Source: Pedobacter sp. BMA
GTDB lineage: Bacteria > Bacteroidota > Bacteroidia > Sphingobacteriales > Sphingobacteriaceae
Direction: 5' to 3'
DNA length: 64,000 nucleotides
NCBI RefSeq assembly: GCF_001027745.1
Contig: NZ_LECU01000005.1
Span: 310,001-374,000 of the forward strand
Shown: in pieces, positions 28,371 to 37,428 of the stretch
How positions within the stretch are numbered: the first letter of the stretch is position 1
Layout of the letters: the number at the start of each line of letters is the position of its first letter
Position numbers and translations under genes: made by a program
The notes under the pieces: model-generated
The model's database searches: none
What the model saw: the letters and a program-made list of their open reading frames with translations, nothing else
Told to the model about the DNA's origin: nothing

Positions 28371-28678
28371 CTCTTGTTAATTTTTATTTGTTCGAAGTTA
28401 TAAAAAAAAATAACATTCCAAGCTTTTGTAACAACAGAATTATTTGCTTTACAACCAACTAAAGGCCATTAAGTGTAAAAATCACATTATCCTTAGTGTA
28501 AAAAACACACATTAGCAGGAATAACTTATTTTTAACTTCAGATTAATCATTGGCAAAAATCAATTACCAAACCAACCGGGCGCTGATACCATTTTTATAA
28601 TTGAAATTTGATCAATGGTAATTTATAAACTTGAGTATATTTTTCGTTTCTTTGCAATCCAATTCTTTAAAAAATTAT
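28371..28678. other. Intergenic region between the aldolase gene and accD
   Basis: 308 bases, divergent. No ORF or RNA gene was seen. It holds two direct copies of AGTGTAAAAA-[T/A]-CACA (28474-28488 and 28497-28511), 23 bases apart, each a half-dyad GTGT-N6-CACA, which could be operator sites. A box TTTCTTTG (28647-28654) lies before the accD ATG without a well-spaced -33 element. Confidence 0.5.
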
Positions 28679-29524
28679 ATGGCTTGGTTTAAAAGAGAAA
28701 ATAAAGGTATCATCACCACAACAGAAGAGAAGAAAGAGGCACCGGATGGCGTGTGGAATAAATGTCCGAATTGTAAAAAACCCTTGCATCAGGCAGAATT
28801 ACAGGAAAACAAATACGTTTGCCACTACTGCAACTATCACCTGAGAGTGGGTTCTAAAGAATACTTCGAGGTTCTTTTCGACAACAATGAATTTAAAGAA
28901 CTTTTTCCAAACCTCACATCTGGCGACCCGCTAAATTTCAACGACAATAAACCCTATACGGATAGAATCAAGGAAAGTCAGGCGAAAACCGGCTTAAAAG
29001 ATGCTATACGTGCGGGCGCAGGAAAAATCGAAGGTCAGGATATTGTGATTGCCTGTATGGATTTTGCCTTTATTGGCGGTTCAATGGGTTCTGTTGTAGG
29101 GGAGAAAATAGCCCGTTCAATTGACTATAGTATCAAACATAAAGTGCCATTCCTGATGATTTCTAAATCAGGCGGCGCTCGTATGATGGAAGCTGCATTT
29201 TCATTGATGCAAATGGCTAAAACTTCAGCAAAACTTGCTTTGCTTAGTCAGGCTAAAGTACCATATATTTCTTTACTCACCGACCCTACTACAGGAGGTG
29301 TTACTGCATCTTATGCAATGCTTGGCGACATTAATATTGCTGAACCGGGTGCTTTGATCGGCTTCGCCGGCCCAAGGGTAATCAAAGAAACCATTAAAAA
29401 AGACCTGCCAAAAGGCTTCCAAACTTCAGAATTTGTATTGGAACATGGCTTTCTTGATTTCATTGTAGACAGACGTGCCATGAAAGCTAAATTGGGTGCT
29501 TTCATTAAAATGATGAATAACTAG
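28679..29524 (+). CDS. accD: Acetyl-CoA carboxylase carboxyltransferase subunit beta
   Basis: Beta subunit of carboxyltransferase, which moves CO2 from carboxybiotin to acetyl-CoA at the start of fatty acid synthesis. The four-Cys zinc ribbon (KCPNC about 26-30, VCHYC about 45-49) identifies AccD, and [16 protein letters not shown] and [16 protein letters not shown] are typical. The start ATG at 28679 ([10 protein letters not shown]) is chosen over an upstream TTG at 28631, because family members begin at this point. About 281 residues. The alpha subunit gene accA is not in the window. Confidence 0.95.
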   Translation: MAWFKRENKGIITTTEEKKEAPDGVWNKCPNCKKPLHQAELQENKYVCHYCNYHLRVGSKEYFEVLFDNNEFKELFPNLTSGDPLNFNDNKPYTDRIKESQAKTGLKDAIRAGAGKIEGQDIVIACMDFAFIGGSMGSVVGEKIARSIDYSIKHKVPFLMISKSGGARMMEAAFSLMQMAKTSAKLALLSQAKVPYISLLTDPTTGGVTASYAMLGDINIAEPGALIGFAGPRVIKETIKKDLPKGFQTSEFVLEHGFLDFIVDRRAMKAKLGAFIKMMNN

Positions 29525-29558
29525 ATTTCAGGTATAACATTTCCCAGATATTTAAAAG

Positions 29559-29602
29559 CAGGGCTTTGGTAACTTCGGTTATTTCAGCCCTGTTTTTTTT
29601 TG
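29559..29602 (+). terminator. Terminator of accD
   Basis: Stem CAGGGCT/AGCCCTG with a 20-base inner region (itself able to form a small TAAC/GTTA stem), then a run of T; about 35 bases after the accD stop. Confidence 0.8.
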
Positions 29603-29734
29603 CCCTTAAACCGTGGCGCCGGCAATGTGAGTTTTTTTGCCATAATGAAAGTGTTAACTGCAACATTTCCATTAACATCACGTATCCAAGCTCTAAATAG
29701 TTAAATTAGCCTGATCCGTTAACCACAACTTATT

Positions 29735-31282
29735 ATGAATAAAAAACTACTACTCCCTACCCTTTTGCTGTTTACATCATCCATCGCTTTTGCGCAAGAC
29801 AGCAAGTTGATAGACAATATTGTGAAAGAAGTAAATGAAAACTCTCAGCTCGAGAAGCTGGCACATGAGCTTTTAGATGTTGTGGGACCCCGTTTAGTGG
29901 GGTCACCGCAAATGAAGCAAGCCAACGACTGGGCAGTGAAAAAATACAGTGACTGGGGTATTTCTGCAAAAAATGAGAAATGGGGCGAATGGCGGGGCTG
30001 GGAAAGAGGTGTAAGCCATATTGATCTCGTTAGTCCGAGGCTGAGAACCCTTGAAGGTACTCAATTAGCCTGGAGCCCATCAACAAATGGAAAAGCCATA
30101 AATGCAGAAGCCATTGTTTTACCTGCCATCACCGACTCTGTTTCTTTTCAGCGGTGGTTGCCTAATGTGAAAGGTAAACTGGTGTTAATTTCGATGAACC
30201 AGATTTCCGGCCGGCCAGAAAAAAACTGGGAAGAGTTTGCCACTAAAGATCTGTTTGAAAAATATAAAAAAGAAAAAACCGAAGCTGGTAAAGCCTGGTC
30301 GGCCGGGATGGCCAAAACGGGACTAACCGGGAAGAATCTGGCTCTGGCCATAGAAGGTGCAGGCGCAGCCGGAATCATCATCAACAACTGGTCGCAAGGC
30401 TTTGGAGTGGATAAAATTTTTGGCGCAAACACCACCAAAATCCCAACACTCGATCTATCAGTTGAAGATTATGGCCTGGTTTACCGCTTAGCTACGAGTG
30501 GCAATAAACCCATGCTCAGGATCGAATCAGAATCAAAAGAACTTGGTGTTGTGCCCACGTTCAACACCATTGCAGAAATTAAGGGAAAGCAAAAGCCAAA
30601 AGAATATGTGATGTTGTCTGCTCATTTTGACTCGTGGGATGGTGCAAGCGGTGCAACGGATAATGGATCGGGCACTATCATGATGATGGAAGCCATGCGT
30701 ATTCTAAAGAAATTTTATCCTAACCCAAAACGTACCATTTTAGTTGGGCACTGGGGTAGTGAAGAACAGGGCTTAAATGGTTCCCGGGCATTTGTTGAAG
30801 ATCATCCAGAGATTGTGGGCAACCTTCAGGCATTATTCAATCAGGATAATGGAACCGGACGCGTAGTTAATATCGGTGGACAAGGGTTTGCAAAGTCTAA
30901 AGATTACATTACGCGCTGGTTAGCTGCAGTACCAGATACCATAAAAAACCAGATTAAGACAAGTTTCCCGGGAACACCAGGCGCCGGAGGTTCTGATTTT
31001 GCCTCCTTCGTTGCTGCTGGTGCGCTCGGTTATTCCCTAAGCGCTACCAGCTGGGATTACGGGACTTATACCTGGCATACCAACCGCGATAGTTATGACA
31101 AGCTTGTTTTTGACGAAATTCGCAGCAATGTAATTTTGGCAGCCATTATGGTTTATATGGCTTGTGAAGATCCTGAAAAAACGTCTACAGAAAAAGCTGC
31201 AGATTTACCTGTAAATGAACGCACAGGTAAGCAAGCCACCTGGCCTGAAGTAAAAAAAGCAACGAGGAAAGGTGGTTTGTAA
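29735..31282 (+). CDS. Exported M28 family peptidase (carboxypeptidase Q-like)
   Basis: A 515-residue secreted metallopeptidase with a signal peptide (1-20, ending AFAQ). Residues about 115-255 are a PA-type insert domain; the M28 zinc core follows: SAHFDSWDGASGATDNGSG (metal His and Asp), SEEQGLNGS (catalytic Glu-Glu), FNQDNGTGRV (metal Asp) and YTWHTNRDSYDKL (metal His). It should act in the periplasm or outside on peptides. It has its own terminator. Confidence 0.88.
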   Translation: MNKKLLLPTLLLFTSSIAFAQDSKLIDNIVKEVNENSQLEKLAHELLDVVGPRLVGSPQMKQANDWAVKKYSDWGISAKNEKWGEWRGWERGVSHIDLVSPRLRTLEGTQLAWSPSTNGKAINAEAIVLPAITDSVSFQRWLPNVKGKLVLISMNQISGRPEKNWEEFATKDLFEKYKKEKTEAGKAWSAGMAKTGLTGKNLALAIEGAGAAGIIINNWSQGFGVDKIFGANTTKIPTLDLSVEDYGLVYRLATSGNKPMLRIESESKELGVVPTFNTIAEIKGKQKPKEYVMLSAHFDSWDGASGATDNGSGTIMMMEAMRILKKFYPNPKRTILVGHWGSEEQGLNGSRAFVEDHPEIVGNLQALFNQDNGTGRVVNIGGQGFAKSKDYITRWLAAVPDTIKNQIKTSFPGTPGAGGSDFASFVAAGALGYSLSATSWDYGTYTWHTNRDSYDKLVFDEIRSNVILAAIMVYMACEDPEKTSTEKAADLPVNERTGKQATWPEVKKATRKGGL

Positions 31283-31290
31283 TTGATAGT

Positions 31291-31324
31291 AAAAGAGAGC
31301 ATTTGAAAACAAATGCTCTCTTTT
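31291..31324. terminator. Bidirectional terminator
   Basis: Perfect 14 bp stem with a 6-base loop between the convergent M28 peptidase gene and cydB; the stem has A-rich and T-rich ends. Confidence 0.88.
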
Positions 31325-31362
31325 ATAGATTGACATCGTCTTAAACAGGCCTGAATCGGCTT

Positions 31363-32367
31363 TTATTCTTCTTTCTTTTGAAATTTATAAAACAGATACC
31401 CCAGGAAAGGCAAAATCAACACACTTCCCAGCAAAAGCGCCAGGCCCAGACTGTAAATAGTTTTAGGCGGACCAACTGTTTCAAAAAGCGAAATGGCATC
31501 ACCATTTTTTAATCGGATAAAGTTTGGAAAATGCGCATAGCTGATGGCAACCAGAATCATCGTCACCTGAAAACCGGCCAGTATTCTCAATACCTTTGTT
31601 TTCCCTTTTAACAGCAAGTACCACAATAAAAATAACGACAAGCTGGCCAGTATAATTGCCGTTAAGCCAACCGTATTTTTAAATACCCAGTCGATGAGTG
31701 GAATATTATCGAACTGTGCTGCAATAAAAACCATAGCCCCGAAAGCAACAGCAGATATGTTCATGTATTCTGCTTTCTTAATGAAGCGTCTCTTATCATC
31801 CTCATTATCGGTTTCACCAATCAGGTAAACCGCAGCCAAAAATCCGCATAACGACACCGTAAAAAGCCCAACTGCTATCGAAAACCAGTTTAACCAGCTA
31901 TAAACATAGGCAGAAAGGAAATCTTTTGCCTCTGTATCAATGTGCCCGGATATTACGCTCCCTGCAATAATCCCCAGAAAAAATGGTGTAACAAAGCTGG
32001 AATACCTGAAGATACGGTTATACAGCCATTGCATATCATCTTTAATGGCGTCGTAATGGCGAAATACAAAGGCTGTTCCCCGGGCAATAATCCCGATGAG
32101 CATAATCAGCAATGGGATATGCAAATATACCGACATGGTGGTGTATATATGTGGAAACCCAACAAATAGTATTACGATTGCGATAATGAGCCACATATGG
32201 TTAGCCTCCCAAACCGGCCCGATAGCCTGGTACATGGTTTTTCGGGTCCTACTCCTGTTCTTTGTCGACGTGAATAGTTCAATAATACCCGCTCCAAAGT
32301 CTGCACCTCCAAGAAGAAAGTAAAGCAGAATACCCAAACATAAAAAAGTAATGACTACGTATTCCAT
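31363..32367 (-). CDS. cydB: Cytochrome bd ubiquinol oxidase subunit II
   Basis: A 334-residue membrane protein with about eight or nine predicted helices. FLLGGADFGAGIIELF (about 18-33) and PVWEANHMWLII (about 50-61) are signatures of CydB. It is two bases after cydA, so it belongs to the same operon. Confidence 0.95.
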   Translation of the reverse strand: MEYVVITFLCLGILLYFLLGGADFGAGIIELFTSTKNRSRTRKTMYQAIGPVWEANHMWLIIAIVILFVGFPHIYTTMSVYLHIPLLIMLIGIIARGTAFVFRHYDAIKDDMQWLYNRIFRYSSFVTPFFLGIIAGSVISGHIDTEAKDFLSAYVYSWLNWFSIAVGLFTVSLCGFLAAVYLIGETDNEDDKRRFIKKAEYMNISAVAFGAMVFIAAQFDNIPLIDWVFKNTVGLTAIILASLSLFLLWYLLLKGKTKVLRILAGFQVTMILVAISYAHFPNFIRLKNGDAISLFETVGPPKTIYSLGLALLLGSVLILPFLGYLFYKFQKKEE

Positions 32368-32369
32368 AA

Positions 32370-33692
32370 TTATTTTACTTCAACAGGTTGATCATAAACA
32401 ACTGGCACCATTTTAATTTGCCTGTAAAGCAAAAAGGTAACCACAATACTCAAAGAGAAATAGATGGCAGAGAAAATGTAAAATGAATAAGCAATTCCAG
32501 GCATTGGGGTAACTGCATCTTTGGTCCTCATGATTCCGTAGATGATCCATGGCTGTCTGCCTACTTCCGTAACTACCCAACCCGCTTCTAATGCGATGTA
32601 GCCCAATGGAATGGCAAACACAAAAAGTTTTAACAGCCAGGGCTTATCTGCAAAAGATTTCTTTCTGAATAAATTAAAAAAATAAAGTACTGATATCAGC
32701 ATCATAAAAGTACCCAGGCCTACCATAATCTGAAAAGCATAATGGGTTATTGCAACAGGGGGCTGCTCATTCTTAGGAATCTGATCCAGACCTTTGACCT
32801 CGGCCTTGAAATCACCGTGTGCAAGAAAACTCAATGCTCCGGGAATTTTGATTGCTCCTTTTACTGTTCTATCTTCCTCATTCACAATTCCCCCTATTAA
32901 TAAAGGTGCGGGCTTCTCCGTGTGATAAAGTGCTTCCATCGCTGCCAGTTTTGCAGGTTGCCTTTTTGCAACATCTTTTGCAGACAAGTCTCCGCTCAGC
33001 GGTTGGAGCAATGCACCAATGCATGCAAAGGTTGCCGCGATTTTGAAAGCCTTTAAATGAAATAACTTGTTTCGATTCCTGAGTATCATTAAGGCATGTA
33101 CCCCCGCTACGGCAAATCCCGTAGCTGTAAAAGCTGCAAGACACATGTGCAAGGCCTGTGAAAACCATGCTTTGTTGAACATTGCCTGGATAGGATCGAT
33201 GTTCAGGTATTTTCCTCCAACAAAATCAAAGCCAGCCGGGCTGTTCATCCAGGCATTCGCAGCAACAACCAGAATTCCAGAAGCCAGTCCGCTTACACCA
33301 ACCACCATACCCGTAAACCAATGAAACCACTTATTTAATTTATTCCAGCCGTAAAGAAAAAAGCCTAAAGCAATGGCCTCAATAAAGAATGCCGTACCTT
33401 CCAAAGAAAATGGCATGCCAAAAATCGGACCTGCATGTTCCATAAATTTTGGCCAGAGTAACCCAAGCTCAAAAGATAACATGGTACCCGATACCGCTCC
33501 TGTAGCAAAAAAAATCGCCACGCCTTTACTCCAGGCCTTTGTCAGGTTCTTATAAACTTCATCATTCGTTTTAAGCCACTTGTAGTGAGATAGAGCCATA
33601 AAGAATGGCATAACCATACCGATACAAGAAAAAACGATGTGAAAGCCTAAGGATAAGGCCATTTGCGAACGGGCAGCTAAGAAATCATCCAT
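32370..33692 (-). CDS. cydA: Cytochrome bd ubiquinol oxidase subunit I
   Basis: A 440-residue heme-bearing subunit that oxidises quinol and reduces O2 with high affinity. The first heme ligand is His18 in LGFHIVFSCIG; FELGLLWPKFM and GRQPW are family motifs. The quinol-binding loop (about 246-315) is the short type: KLAAMEALYHTEKPAPL is seen, and total length is close to short-loop CydA proteins. It is the first gene of cydAB; a TATATTTG box lies upstream. Confidence 0.95.
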   Translation of the reverse strand: MDDFLAARSQMALSLGFHIVFSCIGMVMPFFMALSHYKWLKTNDEVYKNLTKAWSKGVAIFFATGAVSGTMLSFELGLLWPKFMEHAGPIFGMPFSLEGTAFFIEAIALGFFLYGWNKLNKWFHWFTGMVVGVSGLASGILVVAANAWMNSPAGFDFVGGKYLNIDPIQAMFNKAWFSQALHMCLAAFTATGFAVAGVHALMILRNRNKLFHLKAFKIAATFACIGALLQPLSGDLSAKDVAKRQPAKLAAMEALYHTEKPAPLLIGGIVNEEDRTVKGAIKIPGALSFLAHGDFKAEVKGLDQIPKNEQPPVAITHYAFQIMVGLGTFMMLISVLYFFNLFRKKSFADKPWLLKLFVFAIPLGYIALEAGWVVTEVGRQPWIIYGIMRTKDAVTPMPGIAYSFYIFSAIYFSLSIVVTFLLYRQIKMVPVVYDQPVEVK

Positions 33693-33716
33693 ATCTGAAT
33701 TGGATTAGGTGTAACG

Positions 33717-33724
33717 CAAATATA
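33717..33724 (-). promoter_or_regulatory. -7 promoter box of cydAB
   Basis: On the minus strand, TATATTTG fits TAnnTTTG exactly and lies 25 bases before the cydA ATG. The -33 region has only a weak candidate (CTG about 22 bases upstream). Confidence 0.45.
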
Positions 33725-33840
33725 ACAGATATGGATTTACCTGTACCAGATTCATATACCCAGTTTAGAATTATTTTAAATATAGAATGTTTATAAATTG
33801 AAAATAGATTTGGATAGATGCAGCGATAACCAAAATAAAA

Positions 33841-33864
33841 AAGCCACGACAATTGCCGTGGCTT
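33841..33864 (-). terminator. Terminator of the small gene at 33.9 kb
   Basis: Stem AAGCCACG/CGTGGCTT with an 8-base loop; on the minus strand it runs into TTTTTAT. It follows the 67-residue ORF by about 37 bases, which supports that ORF being expressed. Confidence 0.7.
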
Positions 33865-33900
33865 AAATTCAATCATATTGCCCTTAATTACTGGCACACA

Positions 33901-34104
33901 TTAGATCCCTGATCCTGGCGTAGTTCCTGGTTCATGTCCGGGACCAAAAGCATTATTTTTTCTGCCTTTGTCTTTATCAAACAAATTTGTCGACTGCTTT
34001 GATGACTTGTTATTATCCAGCGAATCATGTTCCCTTACATCTTCAACTTTTTTATCCAGTAAGTCATTCTCAATAACTTTTCCTTTTTCTTTATTCGTTC
34101 CCAT
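33901..34104 (-). CDS. Small charged protein with Gly/Pro-rich tail
   Basis: A 67-residue, highly charged protein with no Cys or hydrophobic segment. Residues 1-50 are rich in Lys, Asp, Glu and Asn and are probably disordered; the tail reads FGPGHEPGTTPGSGI. No enzyme motif is present and I do not recognise a characterised family. A well-placed terminator follows, and the ORF lies between cydAB and the cysteine desulfurase gene with wide gaps on its upstream side. It may be a stress-related small protein, but that is inference. Confidence 0.6.
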   Translation of the reverse strand: MGTNKEKGKVIENDLLDKKVEDVREHDSLDNNKSSKQSTNLFDKDKGRKNNAFGPGHEPGTTPGSGI

Positions 34105-34658
34105 GGTATTTTCTATTTTGATGTACTAAAAGAACAAGCAGGAAATAATTTTGTTTTCACATACTCGTAAAGAGAATGCCTTTACGCCTGCTGCATTTAT
34201 CTGAATACATGAATAGATCCAAATGAAAGGAATTTTCTTTTGTGAACTTTAGTAAAATGATTGGACGATTCAAATGAAAATGGGGCAAGGATAAATTTGT
34301 AAATGTGTTTTCTTTCATCACTTAATTTTAAGTTCGATGAGTGTTGCTCCCCGGCTGGGTTAATCTGGTTAGTTTCCATAGCATTATTATTTTGGAATAG
34401 GTTACAATTCTAAAAAGATGCTGAACCTTACACTCATGAGATATCTATAAGGTGATATGGAGGAAATACATTGGCAGCTCAAAATTTCACTACGCTTCTG
34501 CTCAAACTGCTCTGATCTAATACTATACTAAATTTAAGGTTTTAAAATTAAATAAACAAATATTTCGCCTGGTGTGATGAGTGATTACAGTAATTCCGGC
34601 ATGAAAACAAAAAATTCCCGGATTGCTCCGGGACTCTTCCTATTTGGTTACCTGTGTT
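34105..34658. other. Gene-poor gap, 554 bases
   Basis: Only a 60-residue minus-strand ORF (34197-34379) occurs; it has no recognisable family and is not supported. The right end holds the terminator of the cysteine desulfurase gene. The rest is AT-rich and shows nothing I can name; a short RNA cannot be ruled out. Confidence 0.5.
34616..34633 (-). terminator. Terminator after the cysteine desulfurase gene
   Basis: Stem TCCCGGA/TCCGGGA with a 4-base loop; minus strand continues into AATTTTTTG. It is 25 bases after the desulfurase stop. Confidence 0.85.
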
Positions 34659-35807
34659 TTAAGCCAAAGCATTTTGCTTTACTACCATTTTAACTTTTTC
34701 TACCACGTAGTCTAATTCTTCTCTGGTGGTAAATTTGCTGAAAGAAAACCGTACCGATGGACGGTTAGGATCTGCATTTATACCTGTCAAAACATGCGAA
34801 CCAATGTTAGAACCCGAAGAGCAGGCACTTCCGCCAGAGGCACATATTCCATTTATATCGAGATTGAACAATAACATGTCTGCCATGTCCATTTCAGGAA
34901 AGGATACATTTAAAACGGTGTATAGGCTTTTATCAGCATCGGTTTCACCATTAAAAGCAATACCCGGAATTTCGGAAATAAGCTGTTCTTTTAAATAATC
35001 CTTCAAGCCCTGAATATGAGCCTGATGTTCTGCCATCTCTGCATAGGCAATTTCCAATGCTTTAGCCAGCCCAACTATCCCATATACATTCTCAGTGCCA
35101 CCACGCATATTACGCTCCTGTGCACCGCCGTAAATCATTGGAGGTATCTTGATATTACTATTTACATATAAGAAACCTACACCCTTGGGTCCATGTAACT
35201 TATGTGCTGCACACACAATGAAGTGGGCCTTCAGCTCACGTACATTGTGCACATAGTGGCCCATTGTCTGAACAGTGTCGGCATGATAAATCGCGTCATA
35301 TTTCTCACAGATATTCCCTACTCTGATCATATCTGTAAGTGTACCTAACTCGTTATTGGCATGCATTAAAGAAACAAACGACCGCTCATTATTCTGGAGT
35401 AGCTCTTCCAGATGGGCATAGTCAATATTTCCTTTTGTATCAATATTAACAAAACTGAGTTTATCTATTTCACCGTTTTTAAGCATCATATTTAAAGTGT
35501 GCTCCACCGCATGGTGTTCAATTTTAGAGGTGATGGCATGTTTGATGCCGTATGCCGAAATCCCACAGCGTATAGCTGTATTATCTGCCTCTGTGCCACC
35601 CGAAGTAAAAAAAATCTCTGATGGAGACGCACCAAGTAGTCCGGAAACAGTTTTACGCGCCTTCTCTACCAGCGTCCTTACTTCTCTTCCCAATGCATGG
35701 ATTGCTGATGGATTTCCAAAGTAGTTTTCCATCACATTAGTCATTTCAGCAATTACAGCTTTATCCAAAGGTGTAGTGGCGGCATTATCTAAATAAACTT
35801 TTTTCAT
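34659..35807 (-). CDS. Cysteine desulfurase (NifS/IscS family)
   Basis: A 382-residue PLP enzyme that takes sulfur from cysteine for Fe-S clusters and thio-modifications. The PLP Lys is in CAAHKLHGPKGVGFLY (about 197-212); the persulfide Cys is in ICASGGSACSSGSN (about 322-335), with the long active-site loop of the NifS/IscS class I type. YLDNAATTPLD begins the protein. It is 3 bases after the phosphoglucosamine mutase-like gene, so the two are co-transcribed. Confidence 0.92.
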   Translation of the reverse strand: MKKVYLDNAATTPLDKAVIAEMTNVMENYFGNPSAIHALGREVRTLVEKARKTVSGLLGASPSEIFFTSGGTEADNTAIRCGISAYGIKHAITSKIEHHAVEHTLNMMLKNGEIDKLSFVNIDTKGNIDYAHLEELLQNNERSFVSLMHANNELGTLTDMIRVGNICEKYDAIYHADTVQTMGHYVHNVRELKAHFIVCAAHKLHGPKGVGFLYVNSNIKIPPMIYGGAQERNMRGGTENVYGIVGLAKALEIAYAEMAEHQAHIQGLKDYLKEQLISEIPGIAFNGETDADKSLYTVLNVSFPEMDMADMLLFNLDINGICASGGSACSSGSNIGSHVLTGINADPNRPSVRFSFSKFTTREELDYVVEKVKMVVKQNALA

Positions 35808-35810
35808 GTA

Positions 35811-37199
35811 TTAGTTTAATTTAAGGATTTCTTTGATGTCTGAAATGATCTTATTCGCCAGGCTTTCAGCAACCGTTTCATTTTCAGCTTCACTGTAAAT
35901 CCGGATGATTGGCTCAGTATTAGAACGACGTAAATGTACCCATGTTTTATCAAACTCAATTTTTAATCCATCGATGGTACTGTATGGCTGCTTTTTATAT
36001 TTCTCTTCAACCTGCTTAAGCAAGTTGTCAATATCCATCTCTGGCGTAAGGGTAATTTTGTTTTTAGAAATATAGTATTGAGGATAACTGCCCCTTAACA
36101 CTGAAATGGACTTGCCAAACTTGGCCAGATGAGTCAAAAACAATGCTATCCCAACCAATGCATCTCTTCCATAATGCGATTCAGGGTAGATAATTCCTCC
36201 ATTCCCTTCACCTCCGATAACTGCATTGGTTTCTTTCATCTTATTCACCACATTTACCTCGCCAACAGCCGATGCGTTGTAGTCAGCACCTGCCTGCTCG
36301 GTCACATCGCGCAATGCCCGGGTTGAGGAAAGATTGGAAACCGTATTTCCAGGTGTATTTTTCAGAACGTAATCAGCAACAGCAACTAAAGTATATTCTT
36401 CGCCAAACATACTTCCATCTTCATTTACAAAACACAAGCGGTCAACATCAGGATCTACAACAATGCCCAGGTCGGCATTTTGCTTTTGTACTTCTTTCGA
36501 AATCTCGGTAAGGTTTTCGGGAAGCGGCTCCGGGTTATGTGGAAAATGCCCGTCAGGTGTACAATAAAGCTCAGTAATTCGGGTCACCCCAAGTGCTTTT
36601 AATAAAGCAGGGATAAAAATACCTCCGGTAGAATTTACGCAATCAATAACGATTTTGAAATCTGCTTTTTTAATCGCCTCAACATCTACCAATGGCAGTG
36701 CCAATACCTGATCAATATGTTTTTGAAGATAGGTATCATTTTTTATCACTTTACCCAACTGATCTACTTCTGCAAATGCAAAAGCGCTGGTTTCTGCAAT
36801 ATCCAGAACATCCTTCCCATCGGCATCGCTGATAAATTCACCTTTATCATTCAACAGCTTCAGCGCATTCCATTGTTTTGGATTATGGCTTGCAGTGAGG
36901 ATAATTCCCCCGCCTGCCTGTTCATTGGGAACAGCGATCTCAACCGTTGGAGTGGTGGAAAGGCCCAGATCAATTACTTCAATTCCAAGGCCCTGAAGGG
37001 TTCCAATGACCAGGTTGTTAACCATTTCACCAGAAATACGGGCATCGCGGCCAATCACAATTCGTTTATTATTGGTTTTTTGAACTACCCAGCTACCAAA
37101 TGCAGCAGTAAATTTTACGATATCTAAAGGGGTTAAACCGTTTCCGGCTTGGCCGCCAATAGTTCCTCTTATTCCTGAAATTGATTTTATTAAAGTCAC
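35811..37199 (-). CDS. glmM: Phosphoglucosamine mutase / phosphohexomutase
   Basis: A 462-residue alpha-D-phosphohexomutase. The phosphoserine loop is TASHNPKQWNALK (about 103-115); the metal loop is DPDVDRLCF (about 249-257); the sugar-binding motif is GGEGNGGIIYP (about 325-335); the phosphate-binding loop is RRSNTEPIIRIYSEA near the C terminus. It probably makes GlcN-1-P for cell-wall precursors; phosphomannomutase activity is possible as well. It leads the desulfurase gene in one operon. Confidence 0.85.
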   Translation of the reverse strand: MTLIKSISGIRGTIGGQAGNGLTPLDIVKFTAAFGSWVVQKTNNKRIVIGRDARISGEMVNNLVIGTLQGLGIEVIDLGLSTTPTVEIAVPNEQAGGGIILTASHNPKQWNALKLLNDKGEFISDADGKDVLDIAETSAFAFAEVDQLGKVIKNDTYLQKHIDQVLALPLVDVEAIKKADFKIVIDCVNSTGGIFIPALLKALGVTRITELYCTPDGHFPHNPEPLPENLTEISKEVQKQNADLGIVVDPDVDRLCFVNEDGSMFGEEYTLVAVADYVLKNTPGNTVSNLSSTRALRDVTEQAGADYNASAVGEVNVVNKMKETNAVIGGEGNGGIIYPESHYGRDALVGIALFLTHLAKFGKSISVLRGSYPQYYISKNKITLTPEMDIDNLLKQVEEKYKKQPYSTIDGLKIEFDKTWVHLRRSNTEPIIRIYSEAENETVAESLANKIISDIKEILKLN

Positions 37200-37222
37200 T
37201 GCTTTGTTTTTTTTTTGAGTGT

Positions 37223-37230
37223 CAAAAATA
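37223..37230 (-). promoter_or_regulatory. Possible -7 box of the glmM-desulfurase operon
   Basis: Minus-strand TATTTTTG fits TAnnTTTG and lies 24 bases before the ATG; no well-spaced -33 element is seen. Confidence 0.35.
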
Positions 37231-37380
37231 CGAAAAAAAACAAGACAGCTTCTAATTCAAAGCAACCAACGCCATTAATTTACATTGTCTTTATATCAGT
37301 TTAAGCCATCTGTTCTTTGAATATTAACCTCGGTTGCAAAATCAAACGTATGCGCAAATGCATCATTGAAAATAAGAAAA

Positions 37381-37410
37381 ATCCCTGCCCGGTTTAAAAC
37401 AGGCAGGGAT
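37381..37410 (-). terminator. Terminator of the M20 peptidase gene
   Basis: Perfect 9 bp stem ATCCCTGCC/GGCAGGGAT with a 12-base loop; on the minus strand it is followed by TTTTCTTATT. Confidence 0.8.
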
Positions 37411-37428
37411 AAGTCATTAAGGTCTAAA

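Noticed and set aside
33685-33897. A 70-codon minus-strand ORF before cydA
   Set aside because: It spans the cydA promoter box and start, and has no recognisable protein pattern.
34197-34379. A 60-codon minus-strand ORF in the gap before the desulfurase gene
   Set aside because: No family, no promoter box seen and odd composition; cannot be supported as a gene.
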